Below the pieces are notes generated by a model. It searched no databases and was not told where the DNA came from. It was given only the letters and a program-made list of their open reading frames with translations. A DNA stretch of 53,732 nucleotides from Pseudomonadota bacterium (GTDB taxonomy: Bacteria > Pseudomonadota > Gammaproteobacteria > Burkholderiales > Burkholderiaceae_C): assembly GCA_029779845.1 (NCBI GenBank), contig JAKOZT010000124.1, forward strand, positions 1 through 53,732, given 5' to 3'. This document shows, piece after piece, positions 7,566 to 16,060 of this stretch. Positions within the stretch are counted from its first letter, which is position 1, and each line of letters opens with the position of its first letter. The translations under genes were made by a program, and so were the position numbers.

Positions 7566-8822
7566 TCAGCGCTGAACGGCCGCCCGAAGGTGCGTCGTAC
7601 GCGCCCGATTGAACCGCCGCTCACGCAGGGCACGCCATTGGAGCCACCACTCGTCCTCGCCCTCCACCAATTGCCAGGGCACCGCTGTCGCTCCGCAGGC
7701 CAAATCAGTTTCAAACAGCCGCATCCGCCCCGCCCTGCCCGACCACTTCAGCAATCTCAAATACTCGGCCCGGACCTCAGCTGCGAAGACCGTCGCGTTG
7801 GCCTCGGCACTGCGCCCCACGAAGCTCGAAGCCTGCGGTACGAGCGGAAACAGCGTCGCGTCGCAACCTCGCCGCAGCAGTCGCTGCGCGCGCACGTACT
7901 CGGCTGTGCCGTACCGGGTAACCAGCGCCGCCACGGCCCACTCGTTGCGTGACAGGCCTCCGGTGAGCATGCACAGATTCCTCCGCTCGAGCGCATCCGC
8001 GGCGGCCACGACACGGGATCGCCGCACAGGATCCACAACCTGTGCTTCGACAAATCGGATCAGGACTTGCCAAGCCAGTTGCTGCAAGGTGAACGGATCA
8101 TCAGTTGCGACAGCGATTGCCATCCGCTGCGGGATCCATGCCGAGCCCGCCACGAACGGGTCCACGCCGCTCCACCAACTGGCATGCCCAGCCATGGCCG
8201 GCCGCCCCAGCGGTGCGCGCCGCCTACCCGATGGTGCACCGATGTGATCTGCGCCAGCAGTCAACGCTGCCGCGGTCGCGGCGATCGGCACCAGCTGCGC
8301 CATCCCCGTGCGTTGCGGCACCTGAGCCTGAGCCAGTTGCAGGCCGCAAGCGCGGCATCCGAAGGGAGCAGCGCGCGCGTTCTCGAACCCGGCTGGCACT
8401 CGCCGCCCACAGTGCGGGCAATGGTCACGAAGAGGCACGTCGTGCAACGGGCATCGCGTGACGGCACGGTGCTGAAAACAGCCCGCGTGGTAGCCGCCCG
8501 TGAGGCAGATGGGGCAGTAGCGCACCCACCTGAACTCGACCGCGTCGCGGCGGAACGAGACCACGGTGACACAGGCGTTGCGGCGATCGTCCGGCGTCAA
8601 CGTGTGCGCCTCGAGCAGCCAGCGAGCGTCGGGCCGGGTTTCGAAGAGCGAGCGAAACCGCCCTGTCCCCTCGAGCAGCGTCGCGGCGCTGGGCGACGTC
8701 ATGGCGTTCGCGTCGCAGAGCTTGGACCAGATCGCCCATGCGGAGGCGTGCGGCCTGTACCAGGCTGCAGGCCACACGCACCCATGGGGCGATCGGCGCG
8801 TCGACAGACCGTCAATCGTCAT
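7566..8822 (-). CDS. tniQ: TniQ/TnsD-family target-selection protein
   Basis: The 418-residue protein carries the TniQ zinc-binding region: CPICLTGGYHAGCF (about 103-116), then CPLHDVPLRDHCPHCG (about 124-139) and a further CRAC pair (about 156-159). The remaining C-terminal 240 residues are helical, as in TnsD-like proteins that recognise an attachment site. TniQ proteins link TnsC to the target. It is the last gene of the transposition operon, 15 bases after tnsC. The ATG at 8822 has only a weak purine-rich upstream sequence; Met41 is a possible alternative, although the earlier part also looks coding. Its length is between the short TniQ of Tn5053 or CRISPR elements and full-length TnsD, so the mode of target choice is uncertain. 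Confidence 0.88.
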   Translation of the reverse strand: MTIDGLSTRRSPHGCVWPAAWYRPHASAWAIWSKLCDANAMTSPSAATLLEGTGRFRSLFETRPDARWLLEAHTLTPDDRRNACVTVVSFRRDAVEFRWVRYCPICLTGGYHAGCFQHRAVTRCPLHDVPLRDHCPHCGRRVPAGFENARAAPFGCRACGLQLAQAQVPQRTGMAQLVPIAATAAALTAGADHIGAPSGRRRAPLGRPAMAGHASWWSGVDPFVAGSAWIPQRMAIAVATDDPFTLQQLAWQVLIRFVEAQVVDPVRRSRVVAAADALERRNLCMLTGGLSRNEWAVAALVTRYGTAEYVRAQRLLRRGCDATLFPLVPQASSFVGRSAEANATVFAAEVRAEYLRLLKWSGRAGRMRLFETDLACGATAVPWQLVEGEDEWWLQWRALRERRFNRARTTHLRAAVQR

Positions 8823-8837
8823 GCGACGCGCCCCTGC

Positions 8838-9848
8838 TCACTTGCGCACCATGGCGGCGTAGCGGCCCCAGGTCTCGTTCAGGCCGGTCTCGGTCAGCGC
8901 CTGCTCGACGACTTCCACCGGAATCGGCGTGTGCGGATCGCCGAGCGCTTTGGCATACGCGAGCACGCCCAGCAACGTGGAGCGCAGGTGCTGCATCGGA
9001 ATCCGCTGCTCGCGCGGCAGCCCGCAGCGCGCAGCGACGTTGCCGATGCCTTCTGCGATGACCGTGGCCCAGCCATTGGGCCGCCAGCCGTCCTGCCAGG
9101 CCTGCGGGAACAGCGCGGCGACCGCGGGCGGCTGCACGCTGCCGTCGGAGCACACGACGTCCATCTCGTAGGCCTTGAGCACCAGCGGGATGTCGCCGGG
9201 CGCGATGCCCACGAACTCCCACTTGCGTTCGAAGAAGCGGCCCACGAGCTGCAGCTCGTTCATCGTCACGTAGCTGTCGACGAACGCGCGCAGTTCGGGC
9301 TGTCCGACCAGCAGCGTGAAGACGCGCAGACGCCGTTCCTTGGACTGGCTGAGCACGTTGCCGAGCGCGAGGATCTGCCCGAGGTGCATCCGGGTGGCGT
9401 TCTGGGCTTCATCGATGACGATCAGCACCCGATCGGTCTCGCGCTGACGCGTCTGCTCCATGAAGTGCTCACGCAGGGCCTTGCGCAACCGGGCGGGCGA
9501 GTTGGTGTTCGACAGGACGTTTTCCTGGCCCAACCACTCGGCCACGAGCGAGGTCTCACGGTCGGCGAGCCCGCGCTCGATGTTCACGATGGACACAAAA
9601 ACGGGCTGACCGACGAACTGCTCGATCTCACGGGACAGGTACGCCAGCGCGGCGCTCTTGCCGCTGCGCTGCACGCCGAACACGTAGGCGCCCGGCAACT
9701 CCAGACTCATCCACTTGCCGACCTGGCGGCCGAACAGCTCCACCTCAGGTGTCCACACGATTTCGGACCCGAGGATGTTGGACAGGTCCTGCGGCGACTC
9801 GGTCGCTTGGACGACAGTAGAGGGAACGGGATTGGGGTTCTTGCTCAC
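8838..9848 (-). CDS. tnsC: TnsC/TniB-family AAA+ ATPase of the transposon
   Basis: The 336-residue ATPase has Walker A GVQRSGKS at about 58-65 and Walker B VLIVIDEAQN with its acidic pair at about 146-147, followed by a sensor-like region (FTLLVGQPEL). TnsC proteins polymerise on DNA and connect target recognition by TniQ to the TnsB transposase. AAAGGAG lies six bases before the GTG at 9846-9848, so that start is preferred over the upstream ATG at 9884. It sits between tnsB and tniQ on the same strand, with a 103-base gap from tnsB and 15 bases to tniQ. All expected ATPase motifs look intact. Confidence 0.9.
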   Translation of the reverse strand: MSKNPNPVPSTVVQATESPQDLSNILGSEIVWTPEVELFGRQVGKWMSLELPGAYVFGVQRSGKSAALAYLSREIEQFVGQPVFVSIVNIERGLADRETSLVAEWLGQENVLSNTNSPARLRKALREHFMEQTRQRETDRVLIVIDEAQNATRMHLGQILALGNVLSQSKERRLRVFTLLVGQPELRAFVDSYVTMNELQLVGRFFERKWEFVGIAPGDIPLVLKAYEMDVVCSDGSVQPPAVAALFPQAWQDGWRPNGWATVIAEGIGNVAARCGLPREQRIPMQHLRSTLLGVLAYAKALGDPHTPIPVEVVEQALTETGLNETWGRYAAMVRK

Positions 9849-9951
9849 GATTTGCTCCTTTGATCTGAGAAGCCCACGACGCACCGCTGCGCGCAGTGGC
9901 CGTGGACGTTGAGACCGCCCGAGGGTGGTCCTTGCAGGGATGACAGCGCGG

Positions 9952-12045
9952 CTAGGCGGCGCGGCGGACGGCGTTGCGAGGCACCATGCCCTCGGTCGGC
10001 GCCGGGGCGACGGTCGGGGGCGGCGCGGGCGGCTGGGTGACGAGCACCACGGTCGGCGCGCCCGCAGACTCGCCCGCCGCAGGGGCCATCACCGGGCTGT
10101 TTGCCGCGGGCTGCACGTGCGCCACCGCGTCCAGCACCGAGCCGGTCGACAGCAGGTGGCCGAGCCACGCCACGTCGATCGTTTCGCCCTGGAAGTGGCG
10201 CCCGAGCACCGCGAGGCAGTGCGCCAGCTGCAGCGCGGCAGACGGCTGGCTGGGGGCGTCGCGCTGCAGCCGCGCGAACAGGGCCAACAGCGGCCCGTCC
10301 TGCGGCATCTTCTCGAAGGCCGCCTCGTCCACGTTGCGCAGAGCCATCGTGCGCATGCGGCGATCGTGCGGAATGAGACCCCACCGCCCCTCGCCGTGGG
10401 CGCGGCAGACCTCCGAGCCGCGCTCGTCATACAAGATGATCACGCGCAGGTCGTCCTGATCGGCCCGCGCGTAGAGGTACTTGCCGTTCAGGTCGTAGCG
10501 GCGCTGCAGCTCGGTGCTCGTATAGCGGATGCGGTCGTAGTTGACGTAGGGACGGCGCTCGTCGTTCGGTTTGGCGTGCACCCGCAACTTCTTCGCCGGG
10601 AAGAACATGTGGCGCACACGGTTGGACAACGGCACCGGCAGCGCCTTGATCGCACCGCGAACGAGGGCACGCCGCAGCCGCTCGAGCGACGGGATGCCGT
10701 TCGCGGCGCTCGACACGGCGCCGTTCTCGTTGGCCATCATCACGCCGTAGGCGTGCTCGAGTTCCTCCACGCGCAACAGGTGCTCGGGAGCGAGCTTCGC
10801 GTGGCGCTTGCGCTGCGGATCCAGCGGACCCGTACCGGTGGTGCCGGGCAGCTGATGGAACAGCCGGCGCGCCGCCAAGGCGAACTTAGCCTCGATCTCC
10901 GCCCGCTCGAGCGGAGACGCCGGATTGCCGAACTTCAGCTCCGCGCCGAGCGTCAGCTCGACAATCACCCCGAGCACGCTGGACAGATGCGCGAGCGCGT
11001 TGTCGGCGAGAATCCGCCGCGGCGCGCGCCACTGAAGTTCGGGCATCACCATCACGGGAAAGCCACCACCCGGCTCGATCTTGAGGTCAGGCAGCACCTC
11101 ATTCATCGTCCAGCCGTTCAGCGCCCGCCAGAGCAGGTTGCCGACGTCCTCGGCCGTCACCTCGCGGCCGCGCACGATGTAGTACGCGAGCGTGGTGCTG
11201 TCGGCCCGCTCGATGAGGCGGATCGCGCGGACGCACTCGTGCTCGACCAGGTCGATATCGCCGCGCGCGTTGAGCATCTCCATGGCCACGCGCGCGTCCA
11301 GCCTGACCTCGTCGAGGATCCACTCCGTGTACCGCTCGTACTCGGTCACCACGGTGGGCTTCAGCGTGAACACGTCGGCCGCACCCGGGGTGAGCGGCTT
11401 GGAACCACTCTCCGCGGCGATCCAGTCGGAGGCGTAGAGCGGCAGGAAGTCGCTGACGATCCAGCGGCGCAGCGCGCGCAGGCCACCGTCCTGCGTGCAC
11501 CGCGGGTAGGCGTCCTCCGCGACCCCATGCGCGATGCACAGCCGCTCGAGCAGCTTGCGCAGCTCGCGGCCCACCAAGCGATTGACCTGCAGGGCTGCCT
11601 TGCCCTTGCGGCGCAAGGCCTTGACGAGGTCCACGCGCAGGTCCTTGTTCTCCGCCATCAGCTTGCGGAACAGGCCCGTCATGGCGCCCCACGTGCCCGC
11701 CTTTGCCGGATCCATGGGCTCGACTCGCACGGGATGGGCGTGCAGCCTCCAGTGGTCCTGGAAGACTCGCTCGCCGCCGATCCGACCATCGTCAGCCAGC
11801 GCGAGGTAGCGCACCAGGATGCGCTGGAAGCGCCGGGCACAGACCCCCGCCGTCTTCGAGGCGTCCTCCAGCGAGCCTCCCGCGACGTAGATGTCACGCC
11901 CCTTGCGCATCCGCTCGATGCGCTTGCGCGCCGACTTGTCCATGTTGGCCAGGTCGACGCTCGGCACACCCTCCGCGGCGACGTGCGCGGTGTTCAGACG
12001 GTCCCGCAGAAATGCGGTGACCACGGTGTTGGCGACGGTGCTCAT
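9952..12045 (-). CDS. tnsB: TnsB/TniA-family DDE transposase
   Basis: The 697-residue protein has an N-terminal helix-turn-helix region (about 30-90), an RNase-H-like core and a Pro/Ala-rich C-terminal tail suited to contacting TnsC. The probable DDE triad is Asp245 in WILDEVRLD, Asp348 in ILADNALAH and Glu385 in AEIEAKF; the last two are 36 residues apart as in this family, followed by a conserved-looking RLFHQLPGTTG. TnsB cuts the transposon 3' ends and joins them to the target. GGGGAGG lies just before the ATG at 12043-12045, which overlaps the stop of the TnsA-like gene as ATGA, so translation is probably coupled. The triad assignment is by eye and needs a structural alignment. Confidence 0.88.
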   Translation of the reverse strand: MSTVANTVVTAFLRDRLNTAHVAAEGVPSVDLANMDKSARKRIERMRKGRDIYVAGGSLEDASKTAGVCARRFQRILVRYLALADDGRIGGERVFQDHWRLHAHPVRVEPMDPAKAGTWGAMTGLFRKLMAENKDLRVDLVKALRRKGKAALQVNRLVGRELRKLLERLCIAHGVAEDAYPRCTQDGGLRALRRWIVSDFLPLYASDWIAAESGSKPLTPGAADVFTLKPTVVTEYERYTEWILDEVRLDARVAMEMLNARGDIDLVEHECVRAIRLIERADSTTLAYYIVRGREVTAEDVGNLLWRALNGWTMNEVLPDLKIEPGGGFPVMVMPELQWRAPRRILADNALAHLSSVLGVIVELTLGAELKFGNPASPLERAEIEAKFALAARRLFHQLPGTTGTGPLDPQRKRHAKLAPEHLLRVEELEHAYGVMMANENGAVSSAANGIPSLERLRRALVRGAIKALPVPLSNRVRHMFFPAKKLRVHAKPNDERRPYVNYDRIRYTSTELQRRYDLNGKYLYARADQDDLRVIILYDERGSEVCRAHGEGRWGLIPHDRRMRTMALRNVDEAAFEKMPQDGPLLALFARLQRDAPSQPSAALQLAHCLAVLGRHFQGETIDVAWLGHLLSTGSVLDAVAHVQPAANSPVMAPAAGESAGAPTVVLVTQPPAPPPTVAPAPTEGMVPRNAVRRAA

Positions 12046-12782
12046 GCGGCCTCCCCGGAGAGGACGAAGCCAGCGGCACCGGTGGGCATCGGCGGCAGCT
12101 GCCCGGTGCCGATCCCGCCCCACACCAGCCGCGACGCATCACCGAACTCGGCTTCGGCGAGGTTGATGCTGAGCCGATGCGCGAGCAGGAGGGAACAGAC
12201 TGCCGCACGCGTCATCGCCTCCTCCTCGACGCCGCGACGGCCGGACCGCAGCTGCAGGTAGGCGGTGAGCTGCCGGACCGTCGCACGCTGCCCGCTCCGA
12301 AGCGCTTGGACGATCGCTGCGGTGTAGGAGGACAGGTCCTGATCGTGGTGCGACTTGAGCGTCTGGCCCACGAGTTCCAGGTTGCGGTTCAGCAGCGGCG
12401 TGCGCTCCACGTGCTGGCTCGTGCGCTCGATGAGCCACAGGTGGCGGTGCAGCTGCTGCACATTGACGCGCTCGTCGTCGTCCGCGTGCTTGGCGCGGTG
12501 CAGGTGCGCGATGAGGCGAGCCCCGCCTCCGAGCTCAACCACCTGGGCCCGATGGGCGGCGTGGCGCGGGAGGTACGCGGAGACCCAGGGCGGCAGCTGC
12601 CGATCCGCGAGTACGGCCTGGACGCCGGGGGCGAACGCGTACTGCAGCAGGTTGTGCTTGTGCGCGTCGGACGCCAGCTGCATGTACTCCATGCTGGCGG
12701 GGTGGGCCGTGGCGATCACGGGCAGCGGCCCGTGGCGATAGCGAGCCTGGCGCCCGAAGGCGCCCTTCGTGTTCGGAATCAT
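12042..12782 (-). CDS. TnsA-like protein, catalytic residues not recognisable
   Basis: This 246-residue protein occupies the tnsA position, directly before tnsB with a 4-base overlap. Its layout fits TnsA: an N-terminal part with HPASMEYMQL (Glu32, like the ES.lE helix of the endonuclease) and a C-terminal winged-helix-like part at about 165-235. Yet the segment where TnsA has its catalytic Asp and the QVK lysine reads WVSAYLPRHAAHRAQVVEL, without either. If the homology is right, the 5'-strand nuclease is dead, and the element would transpose by cointegrate formation or use the protein structurally. AAGGA lies five bases before the ATG. Alternatively it is an unrelated accessory protein; similarity to TnsA is weak and based on position and pattern. 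Confidence 0.5.
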   Translation of the reverse strand: MIPNTKGAFGRQARYRHGPLPVIATAHPASMEYMQLASDAHKHNLLQYAFAPGVQAVLADRQLPPWVSAYLPRHAAHRAQVVELGGGARLIAHLHRAKHADDDERVNVQQLHRHLWLIERTSQHVERTPLLNRNLELVGQTLKSHHDQDLSSYTAAIVQALRSGQRATVRQLTAYLQLRSGRRGVEEEAMTRAAVCSLLLAHRLSINLAEAEFGDASRLVWGGIGTGQLPPMPTGAAGFVLSGEAA

Positions 12783-12844
12783 GTTGTCCTTTCAGTGCTA
12801 CGTTAGGGGTGTGTTTTTCACCAGCACGCACTGATCCGCGGGGC

Positions 12845-12943
12845 CCATTGACTCAATGGCCTTTGGCAGGGACAATCACCACTCTCTACTGAGGCATAGT
12901 CCCTATGCCCGCGACGGCCCGGTTTTTACCGGGCCATTTTTTT
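12845..12943 (+). ncRNA. Candidate small structured RNA next to the Tn7-like operon
   Basis: Three stem-loops follow in series: CCATTG-act-CAATGG (12845-12859), GGCATAG-tcc-CTATGCC (12893-12909) and a GC-rich terminator with T-run (12916-12943). AGGGAC at 12868-12873 can pair instead with GTCCCT at 12899-12904, giving two exclusive folds. No open reading frame explains the terminator. I did not find a convincing promoter, so transcription is unproven. Confidence 0.35.
12916..12943 (+). terminator. Rho-independent terminator
   Basis: GGCCCGG, a 6-base loop, CCGGGCC, then one A and seven T: a textbook intrinsic terminator for a plus-strand transcript. No plus-strand gene lies immediately upstream (tnsA-like is on the opposite strand), so it may end a small RNA or shield the next gene from read-through. 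Confidence 0.75.
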
Positions 12944-13244
12944 GCGCGGCTGACAGTACCGAGGATTGGCTACGTCATGGTCGACCTCCTTCGCCCGAGG
13001 GCGTAGTTGCGGGGTCGCGAGCCTAGGCCGACTCGCTGTGCCGTCGGCCGTTTTCCTTGCACTTCCTTGCCGGTACGTGCGCTTCCTCGTGGCGCATTGC
13101 GGACTCTCAGGCTCCGCCGTCTCCACCCCCCGCTTCCTCACGGCGGCCGGATCTCTTCCTTGCCCAGCACGCGCCGTCCACCCAATTGGCGCGTTAGACG
13201 TTTACGATCCACCCCGTGTGCAGCGGGACGCTCGCCGTTGGGCA

Positions 13245-14267
13245 ATGGCTCGGGTTCGATCCAGATCAGTAGGCAACGACAGTTCCGCGGCCAGTGGCGA
13301 CGACGCCATCGAGTGGCGGCCTGCCAACGCTGCCGACGCGCCAGACGTGCTGCTCGAAGCCCTCAGCAAGTTCTTCGACAGCATGGAGCGGACCGTGCGC
13401 GACATGCGGGGAGCCTCCACCACTGACCCGCGTATTGCGCTGGTCGGGGCACTGGTCTCCGCCTTCAAGGAGCGAGGCCGTCCGCCCGACTGGATCGTCT
13501 TCAGTACGGCGCTCGATCCCGATGTGGATCGGTCCGACGACACTTGGCAATCGGTGGCACGGGTCTATTCCAAGCACGCGGTCCACAGACACATGCACCT
13601 GTGCCGGCAGGAGCGCCTGCCGGCGGTTTGCATCATGAGGTACCCGGGCGTTCCGGGGGACTACGCGACCTACCAGCTCTGGATCGTGACGGCCCCGGGG
13701 AGCGGAGTTCCGGGGGTCTGGCCGAGTCTCGTCGTCAACAGACCCATTCGTCGCATCGCGCTCGGGAATGGATGGCCGATCGCTACGGAGCAGCAACAGA
13801 GCCTGCCGCTCGAGGCCCAGCCGACCCCGATCGACGCCAGCTCAACGACGACTGCGGCGCTCAATCGTCACCCCGCTCAATCGAACCAGCCTGCGGAGAG
13901 CTCGCCCGAGGTCCTCGCGGACGAACCTCACTCGCGTCCGGCAGACGATCCTGCGCCGGCGACTCATGCGCCTTGCCCAGCCAGCACTTTCTCCGCCGCT
14001 GAGGCGCTGCCACGGGTGGCAGCGGACGACGCGAACGTCCCGCGGCCGGCTTCGATCCCTCAACCAGCCAGTGGACCGGTGCTTGAGCCAGCGTCGCGAT
14101 CCAGGTCGAAAGCGAACGTTGACCTCGACCTTCTGATCGCCTTGTTGCTGAGCCAGCGAAACAGGGACAGAGGCCCGTCCTGGATCTGGGCCGTGGTCAT
14201 TTGGGCCCTCATCTGGCTCATCTGGCCGGCCGATCTGCGCATCAACTGGTCGGCGATATTCAGGTAG
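13245..14267 (+). CDS. Unknown protein with C-terminal membrane anchor
   Basis: I do not recognise this 340-residue protein. From the ATG at 13245 it has an Ala/Asp-rich N-terminal domain (DAPDVLLEALSKFFDSMERTV), a globular part to about residue 190 (DWIVFSTALDPDVD, then CIMRYPGVPG and YQLWIVTAP), a 110-residue Pro/Ala/Ser-rich linker, and a C-terminal hydrophobic stretch WIWAVVIWALIWLIW followed by about 13 residues. This is a tail-anchored layout with the globular domain in the cytoplasm. The frame is open back to 12966, but that extension is low-complexity and has no ribosome site; the ATG at 13245 also lacks a strong one. It lies between the transposition operon and a nuclease gene, so membrane-located defence effector is a guess from context only. 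Confidence 0.55.
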   Translation: MARVRSRSVGNDSSAASGDDAIEWRPANAADAPDVLLEALSKFFDSMERTVRDMRGASTTDPRIALVGALVSAFKERGRPPDWIVFSTALDPDVDRSDDTWQSVARVYSKHAVHRHMHLCRQERLPAVCIMRYPGVPGDYATYQLWIVTAPGSGVPGVWPSLVVNRPIRRIALGNGWPIATEQQQSLPLEAQPTPIDASSTTTAALNRHPAQSNQPAESSPEVLADEPHSRPADDPAPATHAPCPASTFSAAEALPRVAADDANVPRPASIPQPASGPVLEPASRSRSKANVDLDLLIALLLSQRNRDRGPSWIWAVVIWALIWLIWPADLRINWSAIFR

Positions 14268-14337
14268 TCGCCCTGTCACGTCCGATCGACTGCGCCGCCC
14301 GCGGCGGCTCGCACACGGCGGACAACACGCCCTGCCG

Positions 14338-15834
14338 TCACCGCGACCGCTTCGCTGCCACGGCCTCGATCCGATCCATCGCCGCATCCAGTTCGGGAAA
14401 CACGATTCGGAAGACGCTGTGCAGCGACGTGTCCTGGCGGAAGGCCCGGGCCGTAACGGCGCCCTGACGACTCGACCTGAACGCGTGGACGTGTGCAGAC
14501 AGCGTGGATCGCGGGTCATGAGCACGGACCTGTTGCTCGCGTCGCCAGACGCTCACGGCGTTCAGGAACAACGAGTAGTAGCCGCGATGGCTGTTCCAGA
14601 TCCAGTTCTCGACGGCGCGCAGGTTCTCCAAGTGGGTACCGGCCGGGGCTCCAACCTCGAGTGAAATCAGCGCGCAGATGGCCGCTTCGAAGTGTCGAGC
14701 GCGCTCTTCCTCATCGGCGGGACTCAGCCGCGAAATGCGGCCCCTTGCCTGGAACGCGAGCAGCAGTCTGTCGAATGCGGCGCTGTCCCGCGCTGCTGCG
14801 GCAGCATGCACATGACGGCGAACGCCATCGGCACGGTCCAGATCCAGGGCGGCTCCGTGCCCCGGATGGCTGTCGCTCTCGAGGAACAGCGTGCCGCTGC
14901 TTCCCGGCAGCACCCGTGCGTCGCCCAGGCGGCGCAGTTGTTCAGCCCGACGAGCTTCGTCGCGCCGAGCCCGCGCTACCTCCAGTTCCGCCTCGTGGTC
15001 AGCGTAGTACACCGTGCCCGCGCTTTCGTCGAAACTCAGCTCGTCAAGCGTGACCATGGCGGAGTTCCACCGGAACTGGTCGCCGCCATCCAGGCGATCT
15101 TCGGCAACCGGCCACCACGCTTCCAAGACCAGGCCGCCACGCTCTATCGATAACGCTGCCGTTCGCTCGGAGACAACGAAGAGGTTGCAGTTGTTGTTGA
15201 AGACGACGTCCTTGGTCGTGAACCGCAGGCCCCTGCCTGGGGGCGTTGCGAATACCCAGATTAGATGGGCATCGTTGCGCCGATAGAACGCTCGGCGCTG
15301 TGCAATGACGGTGACGAAGGTCGTTGCCAGCTGTGCCTCGAAGACGAGGTCCATGCCTCGCCAGCACACCTGCACGTCAGGACGGCGCCAGTCCGTGTCC
15401 GGAAGCTTGCCTCGATAGCGCCGCTCCACTCGCAGACTGCCGGGATCGATCAGCGGCTCACGCCGCAAGCCGTCCCAGAGGCGCGCCTTGACCATCCGGT
15501 GGGCACGCGTCTCCTTCAGGCCGTTGTACTTCATCGCCTCGTACTGCTCGGGGGTGAAGTCGCCGTTGGTCTTGTACGGGCAGTGATGCTCCGGATCGCG
15601 CGGGTGGGTGAAGTGCAGCGCAACGTTGGAACTGCGATCCTGCGCATCCAACCGCACGCTGCCCTGCCCGCCTCGCAAGCCCAGCGGCTGAAGGCACAGC
15701 GGGCATCGGAAGCGCGCCCTTCCCCCGATCTTCGACTCCTCGGCGGACAGGCGCAGCTGGTGCAGTTCCACTGCGTCCAGAGCGCCCAGGATCTCCTGCG
15801 ACGCAAGCAGGATGTCGCTGCGCGTGTCCAGCAC
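14338..15834 (-). CDS. CoiA-like/DUF6035 nuclease-type protein
   Basis: The 498-residue protein resembles competence CoiA-like and DUF6035 proteins. An N-terminal zinc-binding region (CPLCLQPLGL, later HFTHPRDPEHHC) is followed by a PD-(D/E)xK nuclease core: RRPDVQVCWRGMDLVFEAQLATT at about 165-190 supplies the Asp and the E-x-Q acidic motif, then IAQRRAFYRRN and LIWVFATP. The C-terminal 250 residues are helical and unrecognised. The family is frequent in mobile elements; an endonuclease role follows from the fold. The only in-frame start found is a GTG at 15834, inside the first of two perfect 26-base repeats, so the true start or upstream frame may be affected by that duplication. It is divergent from the PHP-SMC gene. 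Confidence 0.65.
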   Translation of the reverse strand: MLDTRSDILLASQEILGALDAVELHQLRLSAEESKIGGRARFRCPLCLQPLGLRGGQGSVRLDAQDRSSNVALHFTHPRDPEHHCPYKTNGDFTPEQYEAMKYNGLKETRAHRMVKARLWDGLRREPLIDPGSLRVERRYRGKLPDTDWRRPDVQVCWRGMDLVFEAQLATTFVTVIAQRRAFYRRNDAHLIWVFATPPGRGLRFTTKDVVFNNNCNLFVVSERTAALSIERGGLVLEAWWPVAEDRLDGGDQFRWNSAMVTLDELSFDESAGTVYYADHEAELEVARARRDEARRAEQLRRLGDARVLPGSSGTLFLESDSHPGHGAALDLDRADGVRRHVHAAAAARDSAAFDRLLLAFQARGRISRLSPADEEERARHFEAAICALISLEVGAPAGTHLENLRAVENWIWNSHRGYYSLFLNAVSVWRREQQVRAHDPRSTLSAHVHAFRSSRQGAVTARAFRQDTSLHSVFRIVFPELDAAMDRIEAVAAKRSR

Positions 15835-15873
15835 TTCTGGACAGGTGGCGTGTCCAGCACTTCTGGACAGGTG
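15822..15873. repeat. Perfect 26-bp tandem repeat carrying an inverted repeat
   Basis: Two adjoining identical 26-base units (15822-15847 and 15848-15873). Each contains TGTCCAG, 5 bases, CTGGACA, a perfect inverted repeat (15825-15843 and 15851-15869). The pair lies over the putative GTG start of the DUF6035-type gene and 187 bases from the divergent PHP-SMC gene. It could be a double operator or a recent duplication. Confidence 0.85.
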
Positions 15874-16060
15874 AAGTGTCGTTTGCCCGAGAAAGCTCTG
15901 TTGTGCACCGTGCCTCCCGAGGCAGATCGTACCGAAGGCGTCTGCGCCTTCTCACTCCTTAAACTTGTGTGGTCCGGCATCGAGCGTGGCAGCCGGCCGC
16001 GGTGGCCGATCGTTCGCCTTCCACGGATGAAGAATCAACAACTCGAAAGTTCACCCGCCC

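Larger units (their letters stand above)
7566..12782 (-). mobile_element. Tn7-like transposition module (tnsA-like, tnsB, tnsC, tniQ)
   Basis: Four minus-strand genes in canonical Tn7 order form one unit: TnsA-like (12782-12042), TnsB (overlapping by 4 bases), TnsC (103-base gap) and TniQ (15-base gap). The DDE transposase, AAA+ ATPase and zinc-finger TniQ all appear intact. Element ends should be short TGT/ACA inverted repeats with TnsB sites, one just beyond tnsA (12,783-13,000) and one on the far side of the cargo; I could not assign either, nor a target duplication. No CRISPR array or cas gene is visible, so target choice probably depends on TniQ/TnsD-type recognition. Cargo may be the genes to the left (kinase, NYN, Abi) or to the right. 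Confidence 0.8.
12783..13244. other. Intergenic region: probable transposon end and structured segment
   Basis: These 462 bases contain the promoter of the transposition operon (reading left) and, on the plus strand, three hairpins ending in a T-run (12845-12943). An open frame continues from 12966 into the next plus-strand gene, but its Arg/Ser/Cys-rich composition up to 13244 does not look like protein. A Tn7-like end is expected here; no repeated TnsB sites were obvious by eye. Confidence 0.4.

Noticed and set aside
9925..12261. A 778-codon plus-strand frame opposite tnsB
   Set aside because: Shadow of a high-GC gene: its Arg/Gly/His-rich translation has no domain, while the minus strand encodes a transposase with its DDE motifs.
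273..12955. TGTCAG at 273 and its complement at 12950-12955 as a pair of Tn7-like ends
   Set aside because: The match is only six bases, flanking five-base sequences differ (no target duplication), and no repeated TnsB sites accompany either.
12966..13244. N-terminal extension of the membrane-anchored unknown protein
   Set aside because: The extra 93 residues are Arg/Ser/Cys/Leu-rich without a coherent domain, and no ribosome site precedes them.
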